Source of the DNA: CAZUWH01 sp964624075 | Lineage (GTDB): Bacteria > Pseudomonadota > Alphaproteobacteria > Rhodospirillales > Rhodospirillaceae | Length of the DNA: 55,451 nucleotides | Assembly: GCA_964624075.1 (NCBI GenBank) | Contig: CAZUWH010000015.1 | Location: 1-55,451, forward strand | Direction: 5' to 3' | Shown here: positions 36,675 to 46,844 of the stretch, one piece after another | Numbering within the stretch: the stretch's first letter is position 1 | Layout: the number at the start of each line of letters is the position of its first letter | The notes under the pieces: model-generated | What the model was told of the DNA's origin: nothing | The model's database searches: none | Seen by the model: only the letters and a program-made list of their open reading frames with translations | Position numbers and translations under genes: made by a program

Positions 36675-36860
36675 AGCGTCCCCTTCCCCTTAGATCGGGG
36701 GAGGGGGAGCATGATGCTCTCATATATTGTATAGTGTCTCGTGGTGTTCACGCTCCCTCGCCCGTAGGCCTACAGCCCCCAGACAGAGGCTTCTACCCCA
36801 CCGGAAGCCTTCCTTCTGGAGGGGGGAGGGCTTCCGGTGGGGTAGAAGAGACTATCCTGG
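36675..36860. repeat. Family B unit and a 20-bp perfect inverted repeat
   Basis: A family B hairpin at about 36680-36705 (CCTTAGATCGGGGGAGG). At 36790-36848 the arm CTTCTACCCCACCGGAAGCC and its exact complement (36829-36848) surround 19 nt that themselves include CTTCTGGAGGGGGGAG. This would form a very stable stem. There is no T-run after it. Confidence 0.8.
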
Positions 36861-37274
36861 ATTCAAACATCCGAGAAAGGCATACAGGTGCTGATCTTAC
36901 GTCTATGAACGTAAAAGAGGTATGTCTACGATAGGACACATCGAAAAATTGTTATTCCCGCTTTCACAGGAATGATGAAATGCTAATAATGCGAGGGAAA
37001 TACGAGGGGCTCGATCGCCTCCGGAGGAGAAGAATGTCTTAACATAACGGGAACTTATACTCTTGAGCCTTGATCGTGACCGCTCCCAGGCGCCGATGAG
37101 CTGCATCTGTGGCCCTTAGCTTTTGCGCCATGCGGCGCGCTGCGGCAGTGGACGTTCGCGCGCATGTCACGATTAACGCGTGTTGGTATTATCCTATTGC
37201 CCGCAATACTCCAGGGCGTCTGTGACAACCGTGTGGTCTGAAGGGTGCTATGATGCTATATGGTTTTCCGAAAG
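36861..37274. other. Spacer before tRNA-Ser
   Basis: No gene seen. A weak family C half (TTATTCCCGCTTTCACAGG) is near 36953. The stretch 37052-37193 loosely matches 33229-33345 in short blocks (CTTGAGCCTTGATCG, GGCGGCGCG-like, GTGTTGGTATTA). The tRNA promoter should lie near 37215-37255; TATGAT at about 37249 is a possible -10 box. Confidence 0.4.
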
Positions 37275-37365
37275 GGAGGAGTGGCCGAGCGGTTTAAGGC
37301 ACACGTCTTGAAAACGTGCGAAGTCTCAGAAACTTCCGTGGGTTCGAATCCCACCTCCTCCGCCA
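37275..37365 (+). tRNA. tRNA-Ser (anticodon UGA)
   Basis: The acceptor arms GGAGGAG and CTCCTCC pair perfectly, with discriminator G and an encoded CCA at 37363-37365. The anticodon loop CTTGAAA sits between CACGT and ACGTG, giving UGA. There is a long variable arm, as expected for class II serine tRNA, and the T-arm is GTGGGTTCGAATCCCAC. It reads UCA/UCG and other UCN serine codons. Confidence 0.97.
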
Positions 37366-37375
37366 GGAATGCTCG

Positions 37376-37844
37376 ATGCGCATGAACCGGGCCTATCCGT
37401 CCAGGCCCTTGATCGGCGTCGGCGTGGCCGACTTCAAGAACGGGACTGTGCTGCTGGTACAGCGGGCCGGGCCTCCCCGGCAAGGGAAGTGGAGCCTGCC
37501 GGGCGGCGTACAGCATCTGGGCGAAACCGTTTTCAAGGCCGGGCAGCGTGAGGCGGCGGAAGAAACCGGCCTGACGGTGGAACCCGTTACCGTGGTCGCC
37601 GTCGTCGATTTGATCGACCGTGACGATACCGGGGCTGTCCGTTATCACTATACCCTAATCGACCTGGCCGCCCTCTGGTGCGNNNNNNNNNNGGGGGGGG
37701 GGGGGGAAACGGCCGGGAACGGCCACGGCCGTCGTCTGGGCTCCGCTGACCGGTCTTGCGGGATTCGCTCTGTGGAACGAAACGGTTCGCGTGATCCGCC
37801 TAGCGGCCACCAGTGTACGCCAAAGCGCGAGCCCCTGCCTGTGA
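37376..37844 (+). CDS. Nudix hydrolase (interrupted by an assembly gap)
   Basis: The N-terminal part from ATG 37376 reads PLIGVGVADFKNGTVLLVQR and contains a good Nudix box GGVQHLGETVFKAGQREAAE-ETGL (G-x5-E-x7-R-E-x-x-E-E-x-G, about residues 42-65). Ten Ns at 37683-37692 followed by 14 Gs break the sequence. Beyond them the tail LTGLAGFALWNETVRVIRLA fits the family C-terminus and stops at 37844. The Ns and G-run are probably a sequencing/assembly fault, so the gene is probably whole in the cell. ADP-ribose or nucleotide pyrophosphatase activity is possible; the substrate is not known. Confidence 0.8.
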
Positions 37845-37849
37845 CCACG

Positions 37850-38927
37850 TCAGCGTTCATGGAATCCGCTCTGAATCGAAGTGTAGATAGGCTTCACCAG
37901 ATATTCGAGAACCGTCTTGTCGCCCGTGACGATGTCGGCCTGCACGGTCATCCCCGGCAGAATATCCGATGCTGGCCCGGCACGTCGCCAACGTGGTCCC
38001 CTTGCAGAGCGACGAGGCCACGGTATAATAGGGCTTGCTCTGTTCATCCATGTAGGTCGGTGAGCTGGGCCAGTTCGGCCATGACGGTGGACAGCTCGTT
38101 GAGCGCCTCCTGTTGCAGCCTGGCATCGAGGTCGACCATGCGCCCCTCGGGTTCCCGTAGCGCCTCTTCCGCACTCCGCGCCTGATGGACCAGACAGGCC
38201 GATTCTCCTCCCAGTCGCGTCTGTTCCCGTTTGGAATCGAGGTAGGGAACCTTTGAGACCGGCTCCTTGGCCAACAAGGCCTTCGCGCATGGCCACCTCC
38301 TCGCCGGTCAGGGTTAGTTGCTGACGAAAGGTTAACTGCTGTTCAACGACGGTCTGATATTCGAACTGCCGCTGCGTGGCCTGTGGCCGACGCAGAACAG
38401 TCCTGTGGGCGTCATGGACCGCCTTCTGGCTTTCGTAGACGGCTCTCTGGTTGTCGGCTAGCGCCTGATGCCGCGGCTCCCTGACACAAACACCAGCTGA
38501 CGCCCCTCGCTAACGGCCCGCAACGTCAGGCCAGCGTGGTCTGCTCAAGATCGGACAGCGCCTGGATCGGGCTAAAGCGGACGAGAACCTGGCCGGCCAC
38601 AACCATTTCTCCTTCCGCGACCAGCACGTCCTGCACGATGCTACCTTCCAGATGCTGCAAGGTCCGGACCTGACCAGAGGGGATGGACACCTGACCGAAT
38701 GTGATCGCCACCTCCTGCACGCGGGTCAAGGTGGCCCACGCCGCGAACACCACCACAACCATGGCAATGACAACGATGGTTAGGCGGACCAGCATCGCAG
38801 TACCGGTCTCCTCCAGAACGATGGATTGCGCTAGATAACGACTCTGCCGGCTAGCCCACTGGATGCAGATCGGGAACCGCAACGTGCCTGTTTTCTGAGG
38901 TGCCAGGCTCTGCGTGACTGCGGTCAT
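37850..38927 (-). pseudogene. Type I secretion membrane fusion protein (HlyD family), decayed
   Basis: The N-terminus at 38927 has a cytoplasmic part, a TM helix (LVRLTIVVIAMVVVVFAAWA) and the first lipoyl/barrel strands (ITFGQVSIPSGQVRTLQHLE), then a stop near 38526. The periplasmic coiled coil survives in another frame (ARSAEEALREPEGRMVDLDA). The C-terminal motif DIVTGDKTVLEYLVKPIYTS, typical of HlyD, ends at 37850. Several frameshifts and stops. It links the inner-membrane ABC exporter to an outer-membrane channel in intact systems. It ends 5 bp from the convergent Nudix gene. Confidence 0.8.
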
Positions 38928-38941
38928 GTATTCCCCCTAGC

Positions 38942-40769
38942 CTAGAGCAATTCCGGCAACAGTCTGGCCAGCACTTCGGTCGCCGGTCCTGCGGCCTGCA
39001 GGCTTCCGGTTTCGAAAACCAGAAGCTTGTCGGCGATCTTCATGTGGCTTGGCCGGTGGGTGACGAGAAAGACCGACGCCTGGCCGCGTATGGCTTGCGG
39101 AGTACGGATGAACTGCCTGTCTCCTTCAAAATCAAGACTATTTGACTGGTTCATCGAGCTGCAAACCTGTGGGACATAGCTGATGGACAGGCGGAGCTGG
39201 ATCGGGTCGATCTGACGGATATCGAGATCATCGATGTGTATGGCCCCGGCCTGAGGGGGATACAGCCCAGCAATGAGCTTAAGGATGGTGGATTTGCCCG
39301 AACCGTTTGCTCCCGTCACGGCTACCACTTCGCCCGGTTCGGTCTGGAAAGACACGCCCACCAGAGCCGGATCGGCATTAGCGGCATAGAGCAGGGAGAC
39401 GCGGTTGAAACTGATCCGTCTCCGGAACCGTTTGACGGGACGGAGGGGGGTCTGAGGGTCCCGCTCCGGCTTCAGGCTCATCAGGTTGTCGATCTGGGCA
39501 ATGGAGGCCGCGATCTGTTCGAAACGGGTAAAGGTCACGAAGCCCATCTGCAAGGGGGACAGGACCCGCCAGACCAGCATCATGGTGGCAATCAGGGCGC
39601 CGATGGTCATGGTTCCCGCGAAAATTGCATACACGCCCAAGGCCAGAGTAGCCACGCTCGCTACCACCGTCAGGCTCTGGGCCAGGGTGGAGACGAGGCT
39701 TGAAATCTCTGCGGTCTTGACCCCGCCATGGCGGCCCGTGCCGACAGGTCGCGATAGCGCCGCAACCAGATGGATTCGGCAGTACAGTGCTTCAGGGCCC
39801 GCATTTTCGACACAGGGCCTCCACGACGAATTCCTGCCGCTTTCGCGCCCTCACGAGACGCCGTGCGCATCCGCCCCCGCCCGGCACATGAGAGGCTGTG
39901 GACCAGGGGCCCCCCAGAGGGCGACAGGGCCCGCGAGCGGAACGGCGGCCAAAGATGCCCCCCCCCAGAAGGCCGATCACGATCACATAAAACAGGGCGA
40001 AAGGCACCTCGATGAAGACTGTTGCCAGGGAACCAGTGAAGAATTCCCGTACCGACTCGAAATCACGGATTCGCGCCACCTGCGAGCCGATGGTGGCCCG
40101 TTCGGTGTAGGCGGGCGCCAGAGAGAGAATCTGCTGGAAGGTGGCGGTCCCGACCACGTACTCCAGCCGTCCGCCGATATGGGGCGAGAATGCGCCCCCG
40201 GATGTGCCACCAAGACCGCTTCCGCCACGAGTACCAGGAGCACGCCGAAGGGGGTGAAATGCCCACCAGCGTCACATGGGAGCCTGTGGCCACCACGTTG
40301 TCATAAACGGCCATGCTGAACAACGGCACCGCCAGGGTCAGCACGTTCAACAGCAGGGTGAGACCGAAAATCTGCCAGGTGAGAATCCGGAAACGGGCCA
40401 TGATAGACTGGAGCCAACCGCCAGTTCTCTAGGGCTCGCGTTCCAAAAGCGTGAAGAAGAAAGCGGTTCCCTTGGCCCCGCTCCCTTCCAGACGAATCAC
40501 CGCGGCGGTTTCACCGTTGAAGACAGTGACGCCGCCCTGGTTTTCCTGCCGCAGGACCACCATGGCCGGCCCATGATCAGGGATGAACAAAACCGGCAAC
40601 AGGCGGGCTCGATGGCTGCAAGCGTGGTCCGAAAGGAGCAGCTGGAAAAATTCAGCATTCCCATGATGTTACGCAAGCCGGTCAGGTCCAGGGTATCGGC
40701 AAAATGCGGCAGAGCCTCAGCCACACCGCGCGGATGGCCACGCCAGCCAAGAGCTGTCAGCAGCTCCAT
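38942..40769 (-). pseudogene. Type I secretion ABC exporter, second gene, decayed
   Basis: From 40769 the frames give a C39-like N-terminal domain (MELLTALGWRGHPRGVAEAL), a TM domain in two frames (QIFGLTLLLNVLTLAVPLFS; FIEVPFALFYVIVIGLLGGG) and an ATPase with an intact Walker A (GANGSGKST) and SYVPQ. Directly after the Q-loop the sequence jumps to SLDFEGDRQFIRT and VFLVTHRPSHMKIADKLLVF. The LSGGQ signature and Walker B are missing, so the ATPase cannot work. Several frameshifts add to this. The gene sits between the first exporter gene and HlyD. Confidence 0.8.
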
Positions 40770-41873
40770 CGACCAGAATCTGGCCGGCGCTGGGATTTAG
40801 CACGCCGGCCATGACGCCGAGCAATTGCACTGGCCGACTGCAATCTCTAGGGTGACCCCCTTCAGGATCTCAGGGCCTTTTTCTTCGTACCGCAACCTGA
40901 CATCCTTCAGCGCGATGTTACCCCGGAAATCCGAAACTGCAGGCAAGGCCTGGCAGGGCATCCGGCCGCATGGCGAAGATAGTGCGCATGCGCTAGAGGT
41001 TGCATCGACCGTCCGAACAGCATAGTGCAGGCGGCAAGTCCTCCAGTGGTCACCTATTCGCTGATCACGGACAAGGCGCCGATGGCGACCAGGCAATTGT
41101 ACACGACTAAGAGAAAAACGTGCTCAAGCTAAAAGCCGAGGCGCTGTGCAATGTGACCTGATAGTTTCCCTTGGCACAGGTTTCCTGCAGGCGTTCATAA
41201 CGGCGGAGTATCTGGGCTTCCATGGCCATGAACTGAACGGTGTGGATGCCTCCCAGAACCTCGATAATGAAATTGAACCGGTGTTCGTTGGCTGCCAGCC
41301 GGTTTTTCAAGGCATCGCGTAGCCGGTTGCTGAGCATGAAGGCAGTGCCGACAGGGGCTGCCAACATCACAATGGGGGTACCACGACCAGGGTGCCTCTC
41401 AGAAAACCAACTCCCGCCAGATAGACAACCACGAACGGCAAGTCGAGCAATGCCAGAATGGCCTGACCGGCATAGAACTCCCGTACGACGGGCAAGGCGT
41501 TGATGCGTTCCAGATGGACGCCGGCGCCCTCGCGTTCATAATCCTTGATGTCAGATGTCAACAGGCGTTCCATGGCGGCACAGTCGGTCGTGCGTTCGAA
41601 ATGGGCGCCAATCCAGGCTGTTGCTGCAGAACGTGCCAACCGTAACAGGCGCTCCAGAACCACGGCGGCCCCGATTCCTGCCACCAACAGGGCCAGTGTT
41701 CCGTCAGAAGAATTGGGAATGATGCGATCATAGACCTGCAAGAGCGACAAGGGTAGAGCCAGACCAAGAACATTCAGGAAAATGGAGGAAACCGTCAGAT
41801 CGAACATGTTGCCTGGCAATGTCGAGAACGCCCTGAGCCGTGCTGCCCTGGGAACCGGAACGTCTGTCGCCAT
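40769..41873 (-). pseudogene. Type I secretion ABC exporter, first gene, decayed
   Basis: From ATG 41873 (MATDVPVPRAARLRAFSTLP) a TM domain follows (IFLNVLGLALPLSLLQVYDR; ILALLDLPFVVVYLAGVGF), continues in another frame (NRLAANEHRFNFIIEVLGGI), then an ATPase start (LKDVRLRYEEKGPEILKGVT). Walker A is deleted: EIAVGQ is followed closely by QLLGVMAGVLNPSAGQILVD, and that runs straight into the N-terminus of the second exporter gene. So the rest of the ATPase is gone. It pairs with the downstream exporter and HlyD as a former two-ABC type I system. Confidence 0.75.
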
Positions 41874-42401
41874 TCTCGTTACTTCTGTCTTCCTGCCTTC
41901 TGCAAAGGGCGCCGTCTTTTCTGCAGGAAACCGTTCCGTCAGACTGACTCGTTCCTGCTCAAACAGGAACAAGGCTGACTTCCTGCTTTATCGAGGCTGG
42001 TTTCGTTCCGGTCTTGCAACTGGAGCCAGGGCCTTCCGTTTCACAGGCCGGACACGTCTAATCGCGGACTGAGAGCAGCGAATCGTTCAGCTTGTGGCCA
42101 CGATCTGTGTACGTCCTGCTGCTAGCAGACCAGCGATCTGCCACGTTCACAACCCCGCCACACCTGCGAATTTAGCGGCTTCGTGAATGCTGACCATCTT
42201 GCACATACAGAGAGTAGCTCTCATCATGTGAATAACATTTATCTGAAGAAGATGAATCCCTGCACCACCCTCCCCTTGGACGAAACATGCCCTCCTTCTG
42301 AAGGGAAGACCCCCTCCCCTGATCCAAGGGGGAGGACTTGCTGTTCCAGGCGGAAGGCCCACATCTGTCACTGGGTATCGAGAAAGCGGCTGGTCCTGCC
42401 C
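41874..42401. repeat. Spacer with family B repeat
   Basis: A 528-bp gap with no gene. The stretch 42268-42355 is a family B unit (CCTCCCCTTGG, CCCCTCCCCTGATCCAAGGG, then CTTGCTGTTCCAGGCGGAAGG). The part left of it (41900-42180) would hold the promoter of the old secretion operon. Confidence 0.6.
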
Positions 42402-43065
42402 TTAAGAACGATCGCCGTTAACACCCCACTTGCAAAAGGCACCGGTGTCAATGGCAATCCAGTTGGGCCGCACCGCGGGGCGTGAAACGATGGTGTGGCC
42501 ATGGACCACGACCGCGCCGTGGCTGGTACTGGCGCTCAGAAACGGCTCTCGTATCCACAGCAGGTCCTCTTCCCTCTGACGGTCGAGACGGATACCCAGC
42601 CGAATACCGGCGTGGACGAAGTGGTATCCGCCGCAGGAATGGGTCAGGCGCAGCGCGTGAAGGAGCACGAGATGATCACGCGGCAGCCGCTCGGTAAAAG
42701 CATCGCGCGCACGGCCCACAACTGGTGCATGTCCAGCAGACCCAGGGAAACCGGAAGGCCATAGCTGCGTAGTGTGGCTGCGCCACCATGGTCAAGCCAT
42801 GCCTCTCCGGTCTCCGGCGCATCGAGAAAGTCGAGCATCGCCCGTTCATGGTTGCTAAGGAGGTGCACCGATTCCGCTTCCGGTACCGGTTTCCACAGTA
42901 GATGATCGAGCACCGCCCTACTGTCCGGCCAGCGGTCAACGTAGTCGCTGATGTTGACGTGGTTTCCTGCGTACATGGTGCACATGTCAGCGCGTATGGA
43001 CGCCTGCAACTGTTCAAGAAGATCAAGCCGACCATGAATGTCGCTAATCGCGTAGATCCGCCGCA
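42402..43065 (-). pseudogene. Calcineurin-like serine/threonine phosphatase, frameshifted
   Basis: The first frame shows the metal motif YAISDIHGRLDLLEQL, then SDYVDRWPDSRAVLDHLL (intact enzymes have G-D-x-x-D-R-G here, so Gly to Ser and Gly to Trp), then LSNHERAMLDF (the N-H-E motif). After a shift near 42690 the second frame gives RLTHSCGGYHFVHAGIRLGI, VVHGHTIVSRP and AIDTGAF. No start codon is evident before RRIYAISDIHG. The ancestor was a PPP-like protein phosphatase of the bacterial PrpA/diadenosine-tetraphosphatase type. Dead by frameshift and motif change. Confidence 0.75.
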
Positions 43066-43213
43066 GCTTGTCTCCCGATTGATTCCGGCTGGTAGACCGG
43101 GGCTGCTCTACTTACCTCTGGCAGGGCCAGGTGGCTGACGGGGCTGGCACACCGGCGAGCCCCGCCATTATGGCCGTCAGAGCAAAACATCTTCTTCTAT
43201 ACCTGTTCCCCTT
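43066..43213. other. Short spacer
   Basis: Between the phosphatase remnant and family A copy 4. No feature seen. Confidence 0.3.
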
Positions 43214-43351
43214 ATATGGAGTCCGGAAATTTTCCGGACTCCGAGCCCGCAACGCGGGCCGGCGTTCCTGCGTCGAAAGTCAGGCGCGCAAGTGCCCGGC
43301 GATTGAGGGCAGGTTTCCGGAAAGTCCGAGGACTTTCCGGAAACCGTATTA
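43214..43351 (+). repeat. Family A palindromic repeat, copy 4
   Basis: The best-preserved copy with copy 1: left palindrome, CCCGCAACGCGGG hairpin, middle with GTCAGGCGCGCAAGTGCC, and right palindrome GGTTTCCGGAAAGTCC / GGACTTTCCGGAAACC. Outer ends ATATGGAGTCC and GGAAACCGTATTAT. Confidence 0.88.
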
Positions 43352-43810
43352 TGCCAGCGACTCCCGACCAGAACAGCTCGGAACAGGGGAATACGAAACA
43401 CCGATGCCGTACGCCAGGAGATCCGGGATGCAGACGAACGACGAAACCTGTGCGCCCCTTTCCGCCTTTTCTTCCGCGCCTGCCGGCCGCCGGCCGGGTC
43501 GAATCACCAGGGCCACGTTCCTACTCTAGCCTGGAACGCAGAAGTGGAAAACCGTTTCGGATATCAAACCTGCCTCTCTTCAGGGCATATCTTCTATCAA
43601 AAGAAGATATATTCAAACGAGATTTGCAGCATTGATAGACATAGCTGCACGGTCAAGCAATCTTTATCTGCGCATCGATACCGATGTGTGAAATCACTTT
43701 CCTTCCGGTGACTGCCACCATATATCTCTTAGGGATCTTCAGGCTAGATCATCTCGTGTTGCCTGTAGCGGCGTTGATGTGAAGAATGCACGCATTGTTT
43801 TTGTGGAGGA
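43352..43810. other. Spacer before the galE remnant
   Basis: About 460 bp with no recognised gene or family repeat; an AAGAAGATAT-type direct repeat is near 43595-43612 (CATATCTTCTATCAAAAGAAGATATAT forms a small inverted repeat). Confidence 0.35.
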
Positions 43811-44700
43811 ATGGTGACTGACATGTTGGCGCCGGATCTCGATACGCCGACCCTTCTGGTCACAGAAGGAGCGGGTTACATTGGATCGCATATGGTGCTG
43901 GCCCTGAACGAGGCCGGCCTGCGCACGGTGGTTCTTGATGATTTGTCAACCGGTCATCGTTCTGCCGTACCGTCTGTTGAGATGTGCTGATCGAAGGCGA
44001 TGTCGGCAATGAGAATCTGGTGCGTTGCATTCTTGCCGACCATACCATCGGCGGCATCCTGCATTTCGCCGGCAGCATCATCGTTTCCGAGTCGGTAGTC
44101 GAGCCGGCCAGATACTACCGCAACAATGCCATGAAAAGCCTTGCCCTCATCGAGACCGCGGTGTGGCCATGGGATCGGTGTGTTCATTTTTTCCTCCACG
44201 GCAGCGGTCTATGGCGCACTGGAAACGGTGCCTGTCGGTGAGGAAGCCCCACTCCTGCCGATCAATCTCTATGGAGCCTCAAAACTGATGACCGAGTGCA
44301 TGCTGGCCGATATCGGCGCTGCCAGTGGTCTGCGCCATGTCAGCTTGCGCTATTTCAATGTCGCCGGCGCCGACTCGGCCGGACGGGCAGGACAAGCAAC
44401 CCCCCCAGGCCACCCACCTGATCAAGGTCGCCTGTACGGTAGCCACTGGCCGACGTTCCCGCCTAGAAATCTTCGGCACCGATTATCCGACTCCGGACGG
44501 AACCTGCATCCGTGATTACATCCACGTCTCCGACTTGGCGGATGCCCATGTTCTGGCGCTGCGGTACCTGTTGCAAGTGGGGAATCCTTGACACTCAACT
44601 GCGGCTATGGGCGTGGTTATTCAGTACGAGAGGTCATCGCCGCATATAAACTTATTGCGGGCAAACCGCTTGCCGTGTGGGAAGGCACACGCCTAGCATG
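43811..44700 (+). pseudogene. galE: UDP-glucose 4-epimerase, frameshifted
   Basis: ATG 43811 after GGAGG begins an NAD-binding Rossmann motif (LLVTEGAGYIGSHMVLALNE; intact enzymes have G-G-x-G-Y-I-G-S-H). The frame breaks near 43985, goes on as ILHFAGSIIVSESVVEPARY, breaks again near 44165, then SSTAAVYGALETVPVGEEAP and NLYGASKLMTECML (the Y-x-x-x-K catalytic pair) and LRYFNVAGAD. It shifts once more to RLEIFGTDYPTPDGTCIRDY and IHVSDLADAHVLAL, and stops. At least three frameshifts. The ancestor interconverted UDP-glucose and UDP-galactose for surface polysaccharide. Confidence 0.85.
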
Positions 44701-44749
44701 GGAACGCGCGGCCATTGTATAAGAAATACACCCTTTGGCAGGAAACTTG

Positions 44750-45256
44750 TCAGGAATCGTGGGAGCTTAGGCAAGACTTCGTCCTTCCCCGCGCTTCCCT
44801 GATCCGAGTGGTCGCCCCCAGCCAACCCCCCAGCAAAGTCCCGACCATATTTTGGTCAGCAGATCCTCCCACCCACCCTGCACTACGCCTCGGAACCAGC
44901 ATCTGCGCGGCCTCCAGTGCCGTACCCAGGAAAGCGACCAGCACGATCGCCGCCAGAACCATCCACCGGCCGGATAGGGTAAGCATTGGTAGGAAGGTAA
45001 GCCAGCCGTAGACGAGCAGGTGCGCGAACTTGTCGAAACCATACGCCCCTGGCGGTCTTGCCTGTGGGTGCAGCGAGACAAAAACAACAGCCGCCAGGCT
45101 GAACGCCCAGAGAAGAAGAATCCATCCGTGTCGTTCCAACAGACGCCCTGTCCAGCCGGATGTCGTTTCCCATCCGTTCCTGCACACTGATCCCTCTCCC
45201 CGCACCCGCCTGAACCGTATCCTATTGAACGCAAAAGAATCTGTAAAGCGCAGCAT
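44750..45256 (-). CDS. VanZ-like membrane protein
   Basis: Up to 168 aa. Three or four hydrophobic segments: WILLLWAFSLAAVVFVSL (about 45), FAHLLVYGWLTFLPML (about 77), WMVLAAIVLVAFLGTALEAA (about 97) and MVGTLLGGWLGA (about 135). The VanZ pattern is visible (F-D-K-F-A-H, then E-A-A-Q-M-L-V-P-R-R). The start is unsure; later starts near VCRNGW or LLERHGW are possible. Members are small inner-membrane proteins, one of which gives low-level teicoplanin resistance; most have no known role. No frameshift seen, but the tail after LGATTR may be extra. Confidence 0.65.
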   Translation of the reverse strand: MLRFTDSFAFNRIRFRRVRGEGSVCRNGWETTSGWTGRLLERHGWILLLWAFSLAAVVFVSLHPQARPPGAYGFDKFAHLLVYGWLTFLPMLTLSGRWMVLAAIVLVAFLGTALEAAQMLVPRRSAGWVGGSADQNMVGTLLGGWLGATTRIREARGRTKSCLSSHDS

Positions 45257-45520
45257 GTTCTGTGAGAGGGAAGGTCAGATTCTAGGAAATTAATCTTTAA
45301 CGGCCCTGGAACATTCAGGCATTCTGCGTTTCGCACCGAACGTCCAGCGAACATCATCTGCCGTGCGGGCAGCCCTGTGAAGGTACGCGATCATGCCAAC
45401 GAAACGTTCTCGCAATGCCGGCACTCCCTGTGCCTGGTCCCCCGGTTGGTACGCCGTTCCGCAAACCGCATGCCCTGATGTTGCCAGCCATCTGTGCCCC
45501 AGACTAGAGGAGATCTGCCA
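45257..45520. other. Spacer before the phage remnant
   Basis: A short frame at 45393-45524 (MPTKRSRNAG...) overlaps the next start codon as ATGA, as adjacent phage genes often do, and has GAAGG upstream. It shows no recognisable family, so it is noted but not called a gene. Confidence 0.3.
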
Positions 45521-45998
45521 ATGACGACACCTCATATCGCGATTGGGGATACGACACCGCGCATCCAGTACGTTACCGACGGAACCAAGACGGCGTTTCC
45601 CTTCCCCTTGCCGATCTTCCAAGATGACAACCTCAAGGTCTACCTGGACACGGCCGTACAGATGCAAGGCTACACCGTCACGGGTACCGGTCAAAGCTAG
45701 GGTAGAACCCGTGACCTTCACTACCCTGCCGGCAGCGGGTGTCCTGGTGACCCTGCGCCGTGCGCTCACCCTTCAGCATCTGTCAGATTTCCAGGAAGAC
45801 GGCATTTTCCGGGCTAAGGTGATCAACGACGAGCTCGACTACCAGACCGCCGCCCTGCAACAGGTGGCCAACGACATGAGACAGGCGATCGTGGCGCCAG
45901 TCACCGACCCGTCGGCGTCCCTGCAACTTCCCTCTGCCGTGAGTGCTGCACCAGATGCCGGGGGTAGTGCCGGGCGGGAAAACAGGAGAAAGACGCAT
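45521..45998 (+). pseudogene. Phage tail fibre N-terminal protein, frameshifted
   Basis: ATG 45521 (after GAGGAG) gives TPRIQYVTDGTKTAFPFPLP and NLKVYLDTAVQMQGYTVTGT, then a TAG at about 45698. One frame over it goes on as VTFTTLPAAGVLVTLRRALT and DFQEDGIFRAKVINDELDYQ, TAALQQVANDM. This is the phage tail-fibre/T7 gp17 N-terminal type domain. The adhesin C-terminus is missing. It starts a four-piece phage-derived block. Confidence 0.75.
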
Positions 45999-46484
45999 GA
46001 TCGACGCCACGCAGTTTCTCACCCACATCATTCGCCCGACGTTGAAGCACCTCGATCTGCATTCGACGGCGGTGGAGATGTTATTGCTGGGTACGGCGAT
46101 CCAGGAAAGCCGGCTGGGAACGTATCTGCGCCAGATCGGCGGTGGCCCGGCGCTTGGCGTCTATCAAATGGAGCCCGCCCCCCACGCGGATATCTGGACG
46201 AACTTCCTCGGCAATCGCCCGGACCTGGCGGCGCGGGTGACGTCGTTCGTGGCGCCCTGGGCGGATCGTCTGACCAATCTGGTGACCAATTGCGCCTATG
46301 CCACAGCCCTGGCGCGCATCCACTACTTCAGGGTGCGCGCGCCATTGCCGGCGGCCCGCGACCTGACCGGCCTTGCCGCATACTGGAAGGACCACTACGG
46401 CATCGCTGCCGGCAGAGGCACGCCGGCGGACTACGTCACCAACTGGCCTGGCGCCGCGTTGCGCCGCAAATCCTGGAGGTCTGA
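45997..46484 (+). pseudogene. Phage transglycosylase-like conserved protein
   Basis: ATG 45997 after AGGAGAAAG. It reads LLLGTAIQESRLGTYLRQIG and GPALGVYQMEPAPHADIWTN, then VTNCAYATALARIHYFRVRA and LAAYWKDHYGIAAGRGTPAD. The Q-E-S-R and G-x-x-Q-M-E-P pattern suggests a lysozyme/transglycosylase-like fold seen in phage conserved proteins. The proper stop TGA at 46482-46484 is out of frame by two, implying a late frameshift; without it the frame would run on into the next gene to 46605. Call is by pattern; moderate certainty. Confidence 0.55.
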
Positions 46485-46488
46485 TCCC

Positions 46489-46592
46489 ATGCTGATCTCG
46501 CTTTCCTTCCTGGCCGGCGTAGCCCTAGCCGGGGCGTGCTGGTGTTCCTGTTCCCGATCCTGGGTTTCACTCTGGCTGTTCTTACCCTGTAG
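46489..46592 (+). pseudogene. Small phage membrane protein, frameshifted
   Basis: ATG 46489 after GGAGG begins MLISLSFLAGVALAG; one frame over, GVLVFLFPILGFTLAVLTL ends at TAG 46590-46592. Joined, it is a roughly 34-aa hydrophobic peptide, of the kind found in phage lysis modules. One frameshift. Weak call because of the size. Confidence 0.4.
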
Positions 46593-46844
46593 TGTCTGGG
46601 GGTGATCTAGCTGCTTCCGTACCCTCCGCACCCGGAATGAGGAGATCTGATCATACCAATCCTGATCCGTTACTTTCTCGCCCGCGAGCGCTCCATCATC
46701 GCCGGTCTGGTGCTGGCGCTGCAAACGAGGTGCCGCAGCCGATCCGGGGTCATGTGCAACTTCCGGGTCTAGTGCACTGACAGCAAGACTTGCGCCTTCA
46801 CGGCGCATTCACCCTCTCATTGACCCAAAATGTTGAGGCCTGAC

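Noticed and set aside
37316..38185. 289-codon frame running through the N gap
   Set aside because: Artefact of translating across unknown bases; the Nudix tail is in a different frame after the gap.
43216..43635. Proteins beginning MESGNFPDSEP... at the family A copies
   Set aside because: The same peptide appears at each copy because the repeat is the same DNA; frames differ in what follows and in strand.
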